Below, in pieces: positions 45,146-53,673 of a stretch of DNA of 64,000 nucleotides; positions within the stretch are counted from its first letter, which is position 1, and each line of letters opens with the position of its first letter. The stretch is from Phycisphaeraceae bacterium. GTDB lineage: Bacteria; Planctomycetota; Phycisphaerae; Phycisphaerales; UBA1924. The translations under genes were made by a program, and so were the position numbers. The notes under the pieces are model-generated. The model searched no databases. It was not told the origin of the DNA and saw nothing but the letters and a program-made list of their open reading frames with translations. The DNA lies in contig JAHBXL010000007.1 in the NCBI GenBank assembly GCA_019636495.1, forward strand, positions 124,001 to 188,000. Reading direction: 5' to 3'.

Positions 45146-45487
45146 ATGGACCTCAAATCATTTGTGTCGGCGACCCTCTGCCAAATCGTGGAAGGTGCAG
45201 TCGCCGCCCAATCAAGTGTTGGCCCCTTGGGGGCAATAGTTGTTCCGTCTGGTGACTACGGTCGGGCAAAGGAAGGCGGACTAGGTCTGCGATCAAATCA
45301 GAGGGTGGAGCCTACTCGGGTAGAGTTTGATGTCGCAGTCACGGTGACAGAAGCGAGCGAGGCACAGGGGAAGGGAGGGATTACAGTTGCCGGCACGGGT
45401 ATCGGCGGAAGTCTCACAGGAACGAAGGGCATGGAAGTCGTAAATCGAATACGCTTCGCCATCGACATCGTTTTGCCACCGGGGTGA
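45146..45487 (+). CDS. small protein of unknown function behind the methyltransferase-Mrr gene
   Basis: The 113-residue protein begins MDLKSFVSATLCQIVEGAVA, a short helix, and ends with a predicted beta sheet (VEFDVAVTVTEASEAQGKGG and RIRFAIDIVLPP). No signal peptide or catalytic motif. It starts 16 bases after the fusion-gene stop and lies between the two copies of the 51-bp repeat. It may be an accessory of the system or a later insertion. I do not recognise a characterised family. Confidence 0.55.
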   Translation: MDLKSFVSATLCQIVEGAVAAQSSVGPLGAIVVPSGDYGRAKEGGLGLRSNQRVEPTRVEFDVAVTVTEASEAQGKGGITVAGTGIGGSLTGTKGMEVVNRIRFAIDIVLPPG

Positions 45488-45524
45488 GTCGGGGGCGGCA
45501 CGGCCCTCATCGCTTCACAGAGGG

Positions 45525-45575
45525 CTCCTGACCGTGCAGGAGATTCTCGATGAGGAGCACGTGCAGAAGATGTAG
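45525..45575 (+). pseudogene. duplicated 3' end of the methyltransferase-Mrr gene
   Basis: A 51-bp copy with one mismatch to 45079-45129 still encodes LTVQEILDEEHVQKM-stop but has no gene body in front. It shows that about 395 bases including the small gene at 45146 lie between two versions of the same gene end. Confidence 0.8.
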
Positions 45576-45585
45576 GAGACGGCCG

Positions 45586-45891
45586 ATGACCGATCAACTG
45601 GACCCTGGGGGCTGCAAGGAACGAGTTTATCTCGCAGTCAAAGTACTTGTTGGTCATGGAGATCTTCGGGCACGACTGCTCGAGGCGAGTGAGCACCTGA
45701 ACGCGCTACAAATTGACGAGTTCCGCGAATCATTGCAGAATCAGTTCTTGAGTGTCAGGGCAGCGCTTTCGGGCTACCTGAACAGTTCAGCCCAAGGAAC
45801 TCATCCGGTAATGAAACTGGATGATGAACAGGCGGTGCAGGTTTCGGAAGAAATCGTCGATCTCTTCTTCGCCCTCACCGAGCCCGACTGA
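45586..45891 (+). CDS. small acidic protein of unknown function
   Basis: The 101-residue protein is largely helical (VYLAVKVLVGHGDLRARLLE and AVQVSEEIVDLFFALTEPD) with no cysteine cluster or membrane segment. AGGAG lies seven bases before the ATG. It starts 11 bases after the duplicated end of the methyltransferase-Mrr gene, so it was probably the original gene next to that stop. Function unknown. Confidence 0.55.
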   Translation: MTDQLDPGGCKERVYLAVKVLVGHGDLRARLLEASEHLNALQIDEFRESLQNQFLSVRAALSGYLNSSAQGTHPVMKLDDEQAVQVSEEIVDLFFALTEPD

Positions 45892-46069
45892 ACTGGAGAG
45901 ACAATGAGCAAGGGCAACGACTCGCAACATCCCTCCGGTGCCACCTCCCAACATGCCGAAGGGGTAGGACTGTTACTGACGGTCCCCTCTGCTGCCCTCT
46001 GCTTACTCTGCCCACTCTGTGTTCCTCTTCCGGTTCCTCTTCACGGGCGCGTGCCGATAATCACCCGGC

Positions 46070-46639
46070 ATGCCTCACCCTCCCCCTCCCACCCCCATCT
46101 CAACCAGCCCGCACTCCCTGGCCAACCGCCTTGGCCGCGTCGCGTGGGGCATCGTGCAGGCCACGGTCTTTCGTTTCTCGCCGCGGCCGCTGCACGCGTG
46201 GCGGCGGTTTCTGCTGCGCCTGTTCGGCGCGCGTGTCCACCGCACCGCGCACGTCTACCCCACCGCGCGCATCTGGGCCCCGTGGAATCTCACGCTCTGC
46301 GAGCACGCCTGCGCCGGCGACCTGACCGATCTCTACTGCGTCGCCCCCATCACCATCGGCCCGCGCTCGACGGTCTCGCACTACTCGTTCTTGTGTGCCG
46401 CATCGCACGACTTCGAGCACCCCGACCATCCGCTCACGACCGCGCCCATCACGCTGGGCGCCAACGTCTGGCTCGCGGCGGATGTTTTCGTCGCCCCCGG
46501 CGTCTCGATCGCCGATGGCATCGTCGTCGGCGCACGATCGAGCGTGTTCGCGAGCCTCGAAGAACCCTGGACGCTCTACGCCGGCAACCCCGCCCGCGCG
46601 CTGCGCAAACGCACTATGCCCGCCGCCGCGCATCCTTGA
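46070..46639 (+). CDS. hexapeptide-repeat acetyltransferase (WcaF-like)
   Basis: The 189-residue protein has left-handed beta-helix repeats with Ile/Val every sixth residue: VHRTAHVYPTARIWAPWNLT, ITIGPRSTVSHYSFLC, and LGANVWLAADVFVAPGVSIA with IVVGARSSV. HDFEHPDHP contains the likely catalytic His. WcaF-type enzymes O-acetylate polysaccharide precursors. No operon partners are visible. Its 3' end overlaps the 3' end of tadA by 26 bases on the other strand. Confidence 0.87.
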   Translation: MPHPPPPTPISTSPHSLANRLGRVAWGIVQATVFRFSPRPLHAWRRFLLRLFGARVHRTAHVYPTARIWAPWNLTLCEHACAGDLTDLYCVAPITIGPRSTVSHYSFLCAASHDFEHPDHPLTTAPITLGANVWLAADVFVAPGVSIADGIVVGARSSVFASLEEPWTLYAGNPARALRKRTMPAAAHP

Positions 46640-47102
46640 AGAACTCGCGCAGCAGCGCGCTGGATTCCTCCGCGAGGACGCCGCGAATCGGCGCAACGCG
46701 GTGGTTCAGCCGGGCATCCTCCGTGAGTTGCATGAGCGACCCGCACGCTCCGGCCTTGGGGTCTTCGCAGCCATAGACCAGTCGCCCGATGCGCGCGTTG
46801 ACGATCAGCCCCGCGCACATCGCGCACGGCTCGAGCGTCACCACCAGCGTGCAGTGGTTCAATCGCCAATCGCCGGTCGCCCCTGCCGCGGCACGAATCG
46901 CCAGCAACTCCGCGTGCGCTGTCGGGTCCTTGTCGAGGTGCCGCCGGTTGTGGGCCTCGCCGAGGACTCGGCCGGTGGCGGTTTCGTAGACGACCGCGCC
47001 GACGGGGACTTCGTCCTGTTTCGCGGCGAGTCTGGCAAGATCCAGCGCTCGGCGCATCATCGTGGTGTCGAGGTCGGTTGGCTGGTCGGGCTGCGCGTTC
47101 AT
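46614..47102 (-). CDS. tadA: tRNA adenosine(34) deaminase
   Basis: The 162-residue protein has the cytidine-deaminase-type zinc site: PTAHAELLAI with His and catalytic Glu, and LEPCAMCAGLIVNARIGRLV with two Cys. The adjacent VYGCEDPKAGACGSL is typical of TadA, which makes inosine at the wobble base of tRNA-Arg. The ATG overlaps the tatC stop as ATGA. Confidence 0.92.
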   Translation of the reverse strand: MNAQPDQPTDLDTTMMRRALDLARLAAKQDEVPVGAVVYETATGRVLGEAHNRRHLDKDPTAHAELLAIRAAAGATGDWRLNHCTLVVTLEPCAMCAGLIVNARIGRLVYGCEDPKAGACGSLMQLTEDARLNHRVAPIRGVLAEESSALLREFFKDARRRA

Positions 47103-48094
47103 TGGTCATCCGGCCGGGCGTAGACATCGCCGCTGCTCGACTCCTCGCCGGCGACGCGCGAGGCGGGCAGCACGCGCAGCAACACCATGCCGAACTCGTA
47201 GAGGATGTAGAGCGGCCCGGCGAGGAGCAGCATCGAGATCGGGTCGGCGGGCGTCAGCACCGCGCCCAGCACCGCGCACACCAGCGCGGCGTGGCGGCGG
47301 TACTTTCCAAGAAACCCGGGCGTCACCAGCCCCGCCCATCCCAGCAGCAGCACGACGACGGGCATCTGAAACGCGACCGCCAGCGCGAGCGCAAAGCCGA
47401 GGATGATTCCCACGCAGTCGGCCACGCGGTACTGCTGCGCGACCAGCGCGTGGCCGATCATGGCGGTGCCCTTGACGATCGGCGTGCCATCGGCCGCGGC
47501 GACGCACGCGCGGAGTTGGCCGAGTGTCGAGTTGTACCACACCGCGCCGACCGCCGGCGACTCCGGGTCCGCCGCGAGGATGGGCAACGCCGGAAGGGTG
47601 ACGCCCTCGGGCAGGGGCGCGGCGGCGACAGGCGAAACGGGCAACGAGGCGTTGAAGAACACGAAGAACGCGAGGATCATCGGGAGCATGACGTAGTAGA
47701 GGAACAGACCGCTGATGATGGTGAGCACGCTGCTGAGCGGGGCAAGCAGGTAGGCGAATCGCCGCTCGTGCCTGTAGAGACCGGGCGCGACGAACTTCCA
47801 GAGTTGGTAGATGATCCACGGCGCGCCGATCAGGATCGTCATGACGATCGAGACCTTGAGGTAGGCGCCGAACATCTCGAACACGCCGGTGACCTGCAAC
47901 GCTGCGGGCTGGCCGCCGCGGCTGAGCGCCGCCTCGATCGGCCCGAGCAGGAAGGCCAGGACGCGTTTTCCAACGACCAGCGAGGCGACGAGGATGGGCG
48001 CGATGCCGAGCAGCGCGAGGATCAACCGCCTGCGCAACTCCTCGAGGTGGTCGCCAAAGGGCATGACGGCGATTTCGTGTTCCTGCCGCGGCAT
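47099..48094 (-). CDS. tatC: twin-arginine translocase subunit TatC
   Basis: The 331-residue membrane protein has the TatC start MPFGDHLEELRRRLILALLG and the conserved loop FEMFGAYLKVSIVM, and PWIIYQLWKFVAPGLYRHER. LGWAGLVTPGFLGKYRRHA and LTPADPISMLLLAGPLYILYE complete the six-helix fold. A long periplasmic insertion (about 155-215) is larger than in E. coli TatC. It recognises twin-arginine signals. It is translationally coupled to tadA downstream. Confidence 0.95.
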   Translation of the reverse strand: MPRQEHEIAVMPFGDHLEELRRRLILALLGIAPILVASLVVGKRVLAFLLGPIEAALSRGGQPAALQVTGVFEMFGAYLKVSIVMTILIGAPWIIYQLWKFVAPGLYRHERRFAYLLAPLSSVLTIISGLFLYYVMLPMILAFFVFFNASLPVSPVAAAPLPEGVTLPALPILAADPESPAVGAVWYNSTLGQLRACVAAADGTPIVKGTAMIGHALVAQQYRVADCVGIILGFALALAVAFQMPVVVLLLGWAGLVTPGFLGKYRRHAALVCAVLGAVLTPADPISMLLLAGPLYILYEFGMVLLRVLPASRVAGEESSSGDVYARPDDQ

Positions 48095-48276
48095 CGGGCA
48101 AGGGTACACGGGGTGCGGAGTGTGGCGGTCGGGGTTTGGTCAGTTGAGTTTGTGGGCGGGTGCTCGGGTGCTGTTTGGTTGGGAGGTGGTTGAAAATCGA
48201 CCACTTGATGGTTGAAATTAAACCACGCGGCGGTGGATCTTCAACCAAGATCGCGGGCCGTGTTGGGGGGTAGAGA
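48095..48276. promoter_or_regulatory. intergenic region with repeated TGGTTGAAA motif
   Basis: Between tatC and the divergent sigma gene, TGGTTGAAAATCGACCA and TGGTTGAAATTAAACCA follow each other at about 48187-48223. An opposite-strand copy TTCAACCA lies near 48240. These could be operator or autoregulatory sites for the sigma gene; no regulator is identified. Confidence 0.4.
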
Positions 48277-48954
48277 GTGCATCGCGGCACCGAGTTGGAG
48301 TCGCGTGACGGACGGGTTGCGCAAGGGCGTCTGTGTGAGTACGGAGTCCGTGGCTTGGGACAACACGACCCTTCCAGCGGCGAGGCCTTGGTGCAGCGAG
48401 CGGTCGAGGGAGACCAGGAGGCGATGCGCGCGCTGTGGTCGCGGCATCGGCGCTGGGTCGCGGCGATTGTGCTGGCGCACATGCCGCGGGAGGCCGAACT
48501 CGACGACCTCCTGCAGGACGTCGCGACATTGGTGGTGTCGAAGATCGGCGGTTTGCGCGGCGGGGAAGCATCGCTGCGTCCGTGGCTTCGGGCGATCGCG
48601 CTGAGCGTCGCGCGGACGCGGGGCCGGCGCACGCAGGTGCGCAAGGCGGGCTGGCTGCGGCTGGTGCACTGGGCGGCGGGCGCGGGGGCGGATGAGGACC
48701 GGCACAGCGCGAGGTCGCACTCGCCGCTGATCGAGGAGGGACGGCGACTGATGGACCTGGCGGCCGAACTGCCGGACGGGTACCGCGAGCCGCTGCTGCT
48801 CAAGTGCGTGCAGGGGATGAGTTACAAGGAGATCGGCGAAGCGATGGGATTGCCCGACACGACGATCGAAACACGCATCGCCCGCGCCCGGCGCATGCTC
48901 CGCGAAAGAGCGGAGGCCGCGGGCATCGGCGCGGCGGAGACGGCGGGCGCCTGA
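48277..48954 (+). CDS. ECF-type RNA polymerase sigma factor
   Basis: The 225-residue protein has sigma region 2 (ALWSRHRRWVAAIVLAHMPR and DDLLQDVATLVVSKI) and region 4 (ELPDGYREPLLLKCVQGMSY, KEIGEAMGLPDTTIETRIAR). It starts at a GTG at 48277 after a G-rich stretch; the first 30 residues are not conserved and a later start is possible. The next genes encode a likely anti-sigma factor and a PDZ protein. Confidence 0.9.
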   Translation: MHRGTELESRDGRVAQGRLCEYGVRGLGQHDPSSGEALVQRAVEGDQEAMRALWSRHRRWVAAIVLAHMPREAELDDLLQDVATLVVSKIGGLRGGEASLRPWLRAIALSVARTRGRRTQVRKAGWLRLVHWAAGAGADEDRHSARSHSPLIEEGRRLMDLAAELPDGYREPLLLKCVQGMSYKEIGEAMGLPDTTIETRIARARRMLRERAEAAGIGAAETAGA

Positions 48955-48992
48955 TCGCCCGGATCGGAACGCGGATTGTTGAAGGATGAACG

Positions 48993-49646
48993 ATGAACAA
49001 CGCACCGGACAACCTGGACATCGCGACACGTGACCGCGTGGACCTGCTGGTCAGCCGCATCGCCGACAGCGAAGCCACCCCGGAGGATTGGGGCGTGTTC
49101 AACGACCTGGCCGAGCGGCACCCGTGGGCGTGGCGAGACCTGGCGCGGGCGCAGCGCGACCACGCGGCGATGTGCGCCGCCGTGAGCGCGGCGGTCGAGC
49201 CCGCGGACTTTGTCACGCTGCCGGTTCGCGCTGGCGGACGCGGCGCGGGCGCATCGCCGTCGCGCATGCCGATGATCGGCTGGGGCGGGTGGGCGGTCGC
49301 GGCGTGCCTGGCGCTGGTGTTCTTCGGCGGGGTTCGGCCCGCCGCACCGGTCTCGCCGGTGGGCCACGCCGCGGGCGTGAACCTGGCCTCGTGGACTCCC
49401 GACGACTTCGTGAAGGGGTATGTCGACGCGGGCCAGCGCTCGGGCCTGGTGATGGGCGAAGTCCCTCAGCGCGTGCTGATCGAGTCGCGCGCGCTCGGGC
49501 CGAACAAGGGGTTCGAGGTGGTGTATGTGCGGCAGTTTGTCGAGCGGGCGCGGGTGCGCGACCTGGTGCGATTCGCGGCCGACGAAGCCGGCCGGCCGAT
49601 GCCTGTGCGTGCGGAGATGCCCGCCGCGGCGGGCAGGCCCGAGTGA
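48993..49646 (+). CDS. putative anti-sigma factor (single-pass membrane protein)
   Basis: The 217-residue protein has a soluble N-terminus with RVDLLVSRIADSEATPEDWG, a single transmembrane helix (GWGGWAVAACLALVFFGG, about 96-113) and an extracytoplasmic part ending FEVVYVRQFVERARVRDLVR. Position directly after an ECF sigma gene and single-pass topology suggest an anti-sigma factor. No zinc motif is present. Confidence 0.65.
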   Translation: MNNAPDNLDIATRDRVDLLVSRIADSEATPEDWGVFNDLAERHPWAWRDLARAQRDHAAMCAAVSAAVEPADFVTLPVRAGGRGAGASPSRMPMIGWGGWAVAACLALVFFGGVRPAAPVSPVGHAAGVNLASWTPDDFVKGYVDAGQRSGLVMGEVPQRVLIESRALGPNKGFEVVYVRQFVERARVRDLVRFAADEAGRPMPVRAEMPAAAGRPE

Positions 49647-49780
49647 GTTGTGCGCAGCGCGACGGACGGAGCACGTCGGCGCATCTTTGTGAGCGGACGT
49701 TTGAATGTCGGAGTTTCAATGGTTGGTGGAAGGTCCATCCCGTCCCCAGGACGAGCACGGTGTGGAAAGGAGTTTTGAAC

Positions 49781-51085
49781 ATGAACTTGCTGCTTGAGAC
49801 CAACGGATCCCGCGCATCGCAGCGTCGAATGCTGGTGGGGCTTGCCGCTTCGATGGGGCTGGCGTGCGGTTGCGGACTGGCGGGCGCGCAACAGACGACC
49901 ACGGTGCGGCCCGCCGCTCCGGCGGCACCTGCTCCGCCCGCCGCCTCGCCCGCGGATCCGCCCGCGCCATCGGCGCTGGCGCCGCTTGTGTATCTGTCCG
50001 GCAACCCGGGCTCGACGCACGTGTTCCGCTCGGTGGAAGACGGTCGCACGATCGAACTGCGGCTCGTGAACAACCGCGTGGACCTCGCCACTGTGAACGG
50101 CGTGGAGGTCCCCGAGGACCGCATCATCCGCGAGGGGCGGAGCATCGTGCTCAAGGGCGCCGATGGAACCTCGCTCTTCACCTACACGATCCCTGAGGAC
50201 AGAGCGATCGCCCGTGCGCGGATCGGCCAGGGGCTGTCGGGACAGTTCGGCAGTTGGTCCGGGAGCGCGCCGGCCCGCGATAAGTTCGCGCTCGAGGCCG
50301 CCATCATCGCCGAGCCCCTGCCCGTGATGCTCGGCGTCTCGATGATCGAGCCCGATGCGACGCTGCGCGGGCACCTGGGAATCGAGCCCGGCACGGCGAC
50401 GCTCGTGAGCGCGGTGTACGACGAAATGCCCGCCGCGGCGGCCGGCATCGAGCCCTACGACGTCATCGTCAGCATCGACGGCCGGTCGCCCGCTTCGCCC
50501 GACGACGTGCGGCGCGTGCTGCGGGAGAAGAAGCCGGGCGACGAGATGAACGTCGGCGTGATCCACCGCGGCCAGAAGCGCGAAGTGGTGCTCAAACTCG
50601 AGAAGTATGACGCGGAGCGCTTCAAGGCGGTCAAGGTCCGAGCGATCGCCGCGGCGGAGGGGCAGGACTCGGTGCCCGGCATCGGCCGCTTTCTCGGCCA
50701 CAGGGCCGACGACGAGCAGTGGCCGTTCCGCGGCACGATGCTGGGACGGGCTGGCGGGTCCGACGACGTGACGATTTTTCTCGACCCGGCAACGCTGGCC
50801 GATCAGCAGGCGCGGATCGCGGAACTGCAGCGGCGCGCTGACGAGCAGGCCGCGCGGGCGCGCGAACTGACCGAGCGGCTGGTGTACCGAGCGACCGGCG
50901 ACGCCGCGGCGGGCGGGCGCGCCGCCGAAGACGTCGGCCGGGCGCTGGAAGACCGGCTCCGCAAGTTGGAGGAGATGATGCTCCGCCTGCTCGAGGAGCG
51001 CGGGGCGGGGAACAGGGGCGGTGCGCCGACTGGCGGCGGGAATCCGACTCCACCGCCCTTTGTGTCCCGAAACCCAGACGCCTGA
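49781..51085 (+). CDS. exported PDZ-domain protein
   Basis: The 434-residue protein has a signal or lipoprotein-like N-terminus (GLACGCGLAGAQ), a Pro/Ala linker, and a PDZ domain at about residues 185-280 (LGIEPGTATLVSAVYDEMPA and YDVIVSIDGRSPASPDDVRR). A C-terminal coiled coil rich in Arg/Glu/Ala (about 340-410) follows. It has no protease domain. It may serve as a periplasmic sensor for the neighbouring sigma/anti-sigma pair. AAAGGAG lies eight bases before the ATG. Confidence 0.8.
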   Translation: MNLLLETNGSRASQRRMLVGLAASMGLACGCGLAGAQQTTTVRPAAPAAPAPPAASPADPPAPSALAPLVYLSGNPGSTHVFRSVEDGRTIELRLVNNRVDLATVNGVEVPEDRIIREGRSIVLKGADGTSLFTYTIPEDRAIARARIGQGLSGQFGSWSGSAPARDKFALEAAIIAEPLPVMLGVSMIEPDATLRGHLGIEPGTATLVSAVYDEMPAAAAGIEPYDVIVSIDGRSPASPDDVRRVLREKKPGDEMNVGVIHRGQKREVVLKLEKYDAERFKAVKVRAIAAAEGQDSVPGIGRFLGHRADDEQWPFRGTMLGRAGGSDDVTIFLDPATLADQQARIAELQRRADEQAARARELTERLVYRATGDAAAGGRAAEDVGRALEDRLRKLEEMMLRLLEERGAGNRGGAPTGGGNPTPPPFVSRNPDA

Positions 51086-51120
51086 TTCACGGAAGAAGGA
51101 TCAACCAAGGCCACGCCACA

Positions 51121-51164
51121 GGGGCCGGCTCCGCGCTCACCCGCGAGCCGGCCCCGCTCTTTTT
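51121..51164 (+). terminator. intrinsic terminator after the PDZ gene
   Basis: A perfect 10-bp stem (GGGGCCGGCT with AGCCGGCCCC) around a 15-base loop is followed by GCTCTTTTTG. It lies 36 bases after the PDZ stop. Confidence 0.85.
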
Positions 51165-51392
51165 GGCCGGAGAGGCGGCGGCGGGCGCGCCCACGGGGCC
51201 GATAACCGCCCGAACCGTCCGTCACAGGCGTTCGTTCGCGGCAGATTCCACGGTCGCGGCGCGTGCATCGGCCCGGATCGGGCGCATACTCGTGGTATGC
51301 CGCACGGGTGCGTGCGCCGGCCGGGGTCCGTCGGTCGGCGCGCGGCCGTGCGCAGCCGGGCGGGGCCGCACGGCGAACAGAACGGGAGTGCG

Positions 51393-53360
51393 ATGAAGAA
51401 CCGTGCATCCATCGGCGTGTTGGTCGTTCTCGGCGCAGCGGCGCTAGGCTGGTCGGCGAGCGCGGCGGGCGCATTTCAGGACGCCGCGCAGCCGAGCGGC
51501 CGCGTGCTGATCGCGCCGATGCACGACGGGGTGCGCGTGCTGCGCGCGGCCGACCCGGATGCGCTGACCAGTGATGCCACGCCGGAGGACTCGGGCCAGG
51601 CGGTGGTCGGGCTGCACGCGCGGGTGATCGTTCGCGCGGCGGATGTTGTGCCGCTGGCGCTTGCGCTCTCGGCGCGGCCGGGGCCGCCGCTCAAGGCCGA
51701 GCCGGCCGACCCGACCGGCGCTGCGCTGCGCGGGTTCTGGATTGTCGAGTGCGCGAGCGTGGCGGACGCGTGCGCGCTGGCCGCGGCGATGCGCGAAGTG
51801 CCCGGCGTGGACGAGGCGTACATCGACGCGACGCGCCCGTTGCACACGAGATCGAACCTGCCGACCGATCCGGGCTTTGCGCAGCAGTGGCACCTGCACA
51901 ACCTGACGAACTTCCTGTTCGATGCGAACCTTGCGCCGGCGTGGAAGGCGGGCTACACGGGCGCGGGCATCACCGTCGGCGTGGTGGAGTTCGGCTGGAA
52001 CACCGCGCACCCCGACCTTGCCGACAAGTACCACGCCGATGCGAGCCAGACGCCTGCGGGAACGCAGGAACACGGCACGTCGGTCGCCGGCGTGATCGGC
52101 ATGATCGCCAACAATGGGATCGGCGGGGCGGGCGCGGCGTTTGATGCGATGCTGTCGCGGATGTACATCGGCAGCGACGCGGCGACGGCCGCCGCGCTGG
52201 CGTTCCGCAACGACCTGAACGACGTCAAGAACAACTCGTGGGGCCCGGCGGACAACGCCCGCATCTCGACCATGCCGAGCATCACGGCACAGGCGATCGC
52301 CGACGGCGCGACGATGGGGCGCGACGGGCGCGGAACGGTGTTCGTGTGGGCGGGCGGCAACGGCGGGCAGGCCAACGACCGCGTGGACTACGACCCGTAC
52401 GCCTCGAACCGTCACGTGATCGCGGTCGGCGCGATCGACTCGCTGGACCGGCGGAGTCTGTATTCGGAGCCGGGGTCCGCGCTGATGCTGGTGACGCAGA
52501 GCGACTACGACATCAACACGTCGGGCGATGTGGGCATCTACACGACCTCGGGCGCAAGCGGGTACACCGCCAACTTCGGCGGCTCCAGTTCCGCCGCGCC
52601 CCTGGCCTCGGGCGTGGTCGCGGTGCTGCTGCACGCCCGACCTGAGTTGACCGCGCGCGATGTGCAGCACGTGCTGATCCGCTCGGCGCGCAGGTGCCGA
52701 CCGGCGGATGAGAGTTGGATGACCAACGGCTCGGGACGATGGATCAGCGAGGTGTTCGGCTTCGGCGCGATCGACGCGGGCGCGGCGGTTTCGCAGGCTC
52801 TCGCGTGGCAGCCCATTGGCCCGGAGGTCACCCACGACACGGGGCTGGTCGCGGTGAACGCCACGATCCCCGACAACAACCCCACAGGGCTCACGTCGAC
52901 GGTCGAGGTGGGCCCGAACATCCGCATCGAGCGCGTGCAACTGGTGCTCAACGCGCCGCACGCATCGCTCGGGCAGTTGCGGGTGTCGATCGTCTCGCCC
53001 CTGGGGACCGAGTCCCTCTTTGCCAACACCCGGACCGACACCACGTCGGGGTACACCAACTACGTGTTCACGAGCGTCCGGCACTGGGACGAGGCCGCGG
53101 CGGGCACATGGACGCTGCGCATCGCCGACAACGTCGCCGGGACCACCGGAACGTTGCAGTCGTGGGGTCTGCGGATCTACGGTTCGGAGTTCGACTGCCC
53201 GTGCGACTGGGACACCAACGGCAGCCGAACGGTGGCCGACATCTTCGCGTTCCTGAACTCCTGGTTCGCGGGTGATGCAGACTTCGATGGGAACGGGTCC
53301 ACCGAGGTCGCGGACATCTTTGCCTTCTTGTCTTGCTGGTTTTCCCCAGTTTGCCCCTGA
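51393..53360 (+). CDS. secreted S8-family protease-like protein with P domain and GC-type dockerin
   Basis: The 655-residue protein has a signal peptide (about 28), a propeptide-like region to about 170, and a subtilase domain (about 175-460). Next come a proprotein-convertase P domain (about 490-600; ADNVAGTTGTLQSWGLRIYG) and a dockerin. Catalytic His228 (HGTSVAG), oxyanion Asn323 and Ser399 (GGSSSAAP) are present. The usual Asp position reads VVEFGW, so Glu199 replaces Asp. The dockerin ends DIFAFLSCWFSPVCP. GGGAG precedes the ATG. Confidence 0.87.
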   Translation: MKNRASIGVLVVLGAAALGWSASAAGAFQDAAQPSGRVLIAPMHDGVRVLRAADPDALTSDATPEDSGQAVVGLHARVIVRAADVVPLALALSARPGPPLKAEPADPTGAALRGFWIVECASVADACALAAAMREVPGVDEAYIDATRPLHTRSNLPTDPGFAQQWHLHNLTNFLFDANLAPAWKAGYTGAGITVGVVEFGWNTAHPDLADKYHADASQTPAGTQEHGTSVAGVIGMIANNGIGGAGAAFDAMLSRMYIGSDAATAAALAFRNDLNDVKNNSWGPADNARISTMPSITAQAIADGATMGRDGRGTVFVWAGGNGGQANDRVDYDPYASNRHVIAVGAIDSLDRRSLYSEPGSALMLVTQSDYDINTSGDVGIYTTSGASGYTANFGGSSSAAPLASGVVAVLLHARPELTARDVQHVLIRSARRCRPADESWMTNGSGRWISEVFGFGAIDAGAAVSQALAWQPIGPEVTHDTGLVAVNATIPDNNPTGLTSTVEVGPNIRIERVQLVLNAPHASLGQLRVSIVSPLGTESLFANTRTDTTSGYTNYVFTSVRHWDEAAAGTWTLRIADNVAGTTGTLQSWGLRIYGSEFDCPCDWDTNGSRTVADIFAFLNSWFAGDADFDGNGSTEVADIFAFLSCWFSPVCP

Positions 53361-53673
53361 TACTGGGCATAGCCTGATTCGATGTTTCGCAGTTCTCCCT
53401 GCCACAGGCGGCTCCGCCAGAGGCAGGGGGGTGGTTGCGCGGGGTCAACCCTCGGGGTGTCAATCTGGGGGCGTTGTTGCGGCTGCGGCGGAGATGGGCG
53501 AGTTTTTGTTGCGACTTGGCAAACCCTCGGGTATGTTAGAGTTTGCGTATGGTCCGCGCGGAATCCTCGCGTGGTCCGAACGCGTATGGCGTGCGTGTTG
53601 ACCCGGATGATCCGGGTATGACAGAGTTTCCAGTGTTCTCTCGTCCGCGTTCTTTCAGACAAGGAGAGGTTTC
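53361..53673. promoter_or_regulatory. leader region of the exported dockerin protein gene
   Basis: About 310 bases. A cruciform (CCCTGCC with GGCAGGG, 53398-53428) lies near the left end and may terminate the protease gene. Further right is the promoter at 53509-53537. About 135 bases of 5' untranslated sequence would follow. Confidence 0.45.
53509..53537 (+). promoter_or_regulatory. sigma70-like promoter
   Basis: TTGCGA at 53509-53514 and TATGTT at 53532-53537 are separated by 17 bases, upstream of the dockerin protein at 53674. Confidence 0.5.

Noticed and set aside
52538-53059. Minus-strand frames within the protease gene
   Set aside because: No domain, and the + strand gene is certain.
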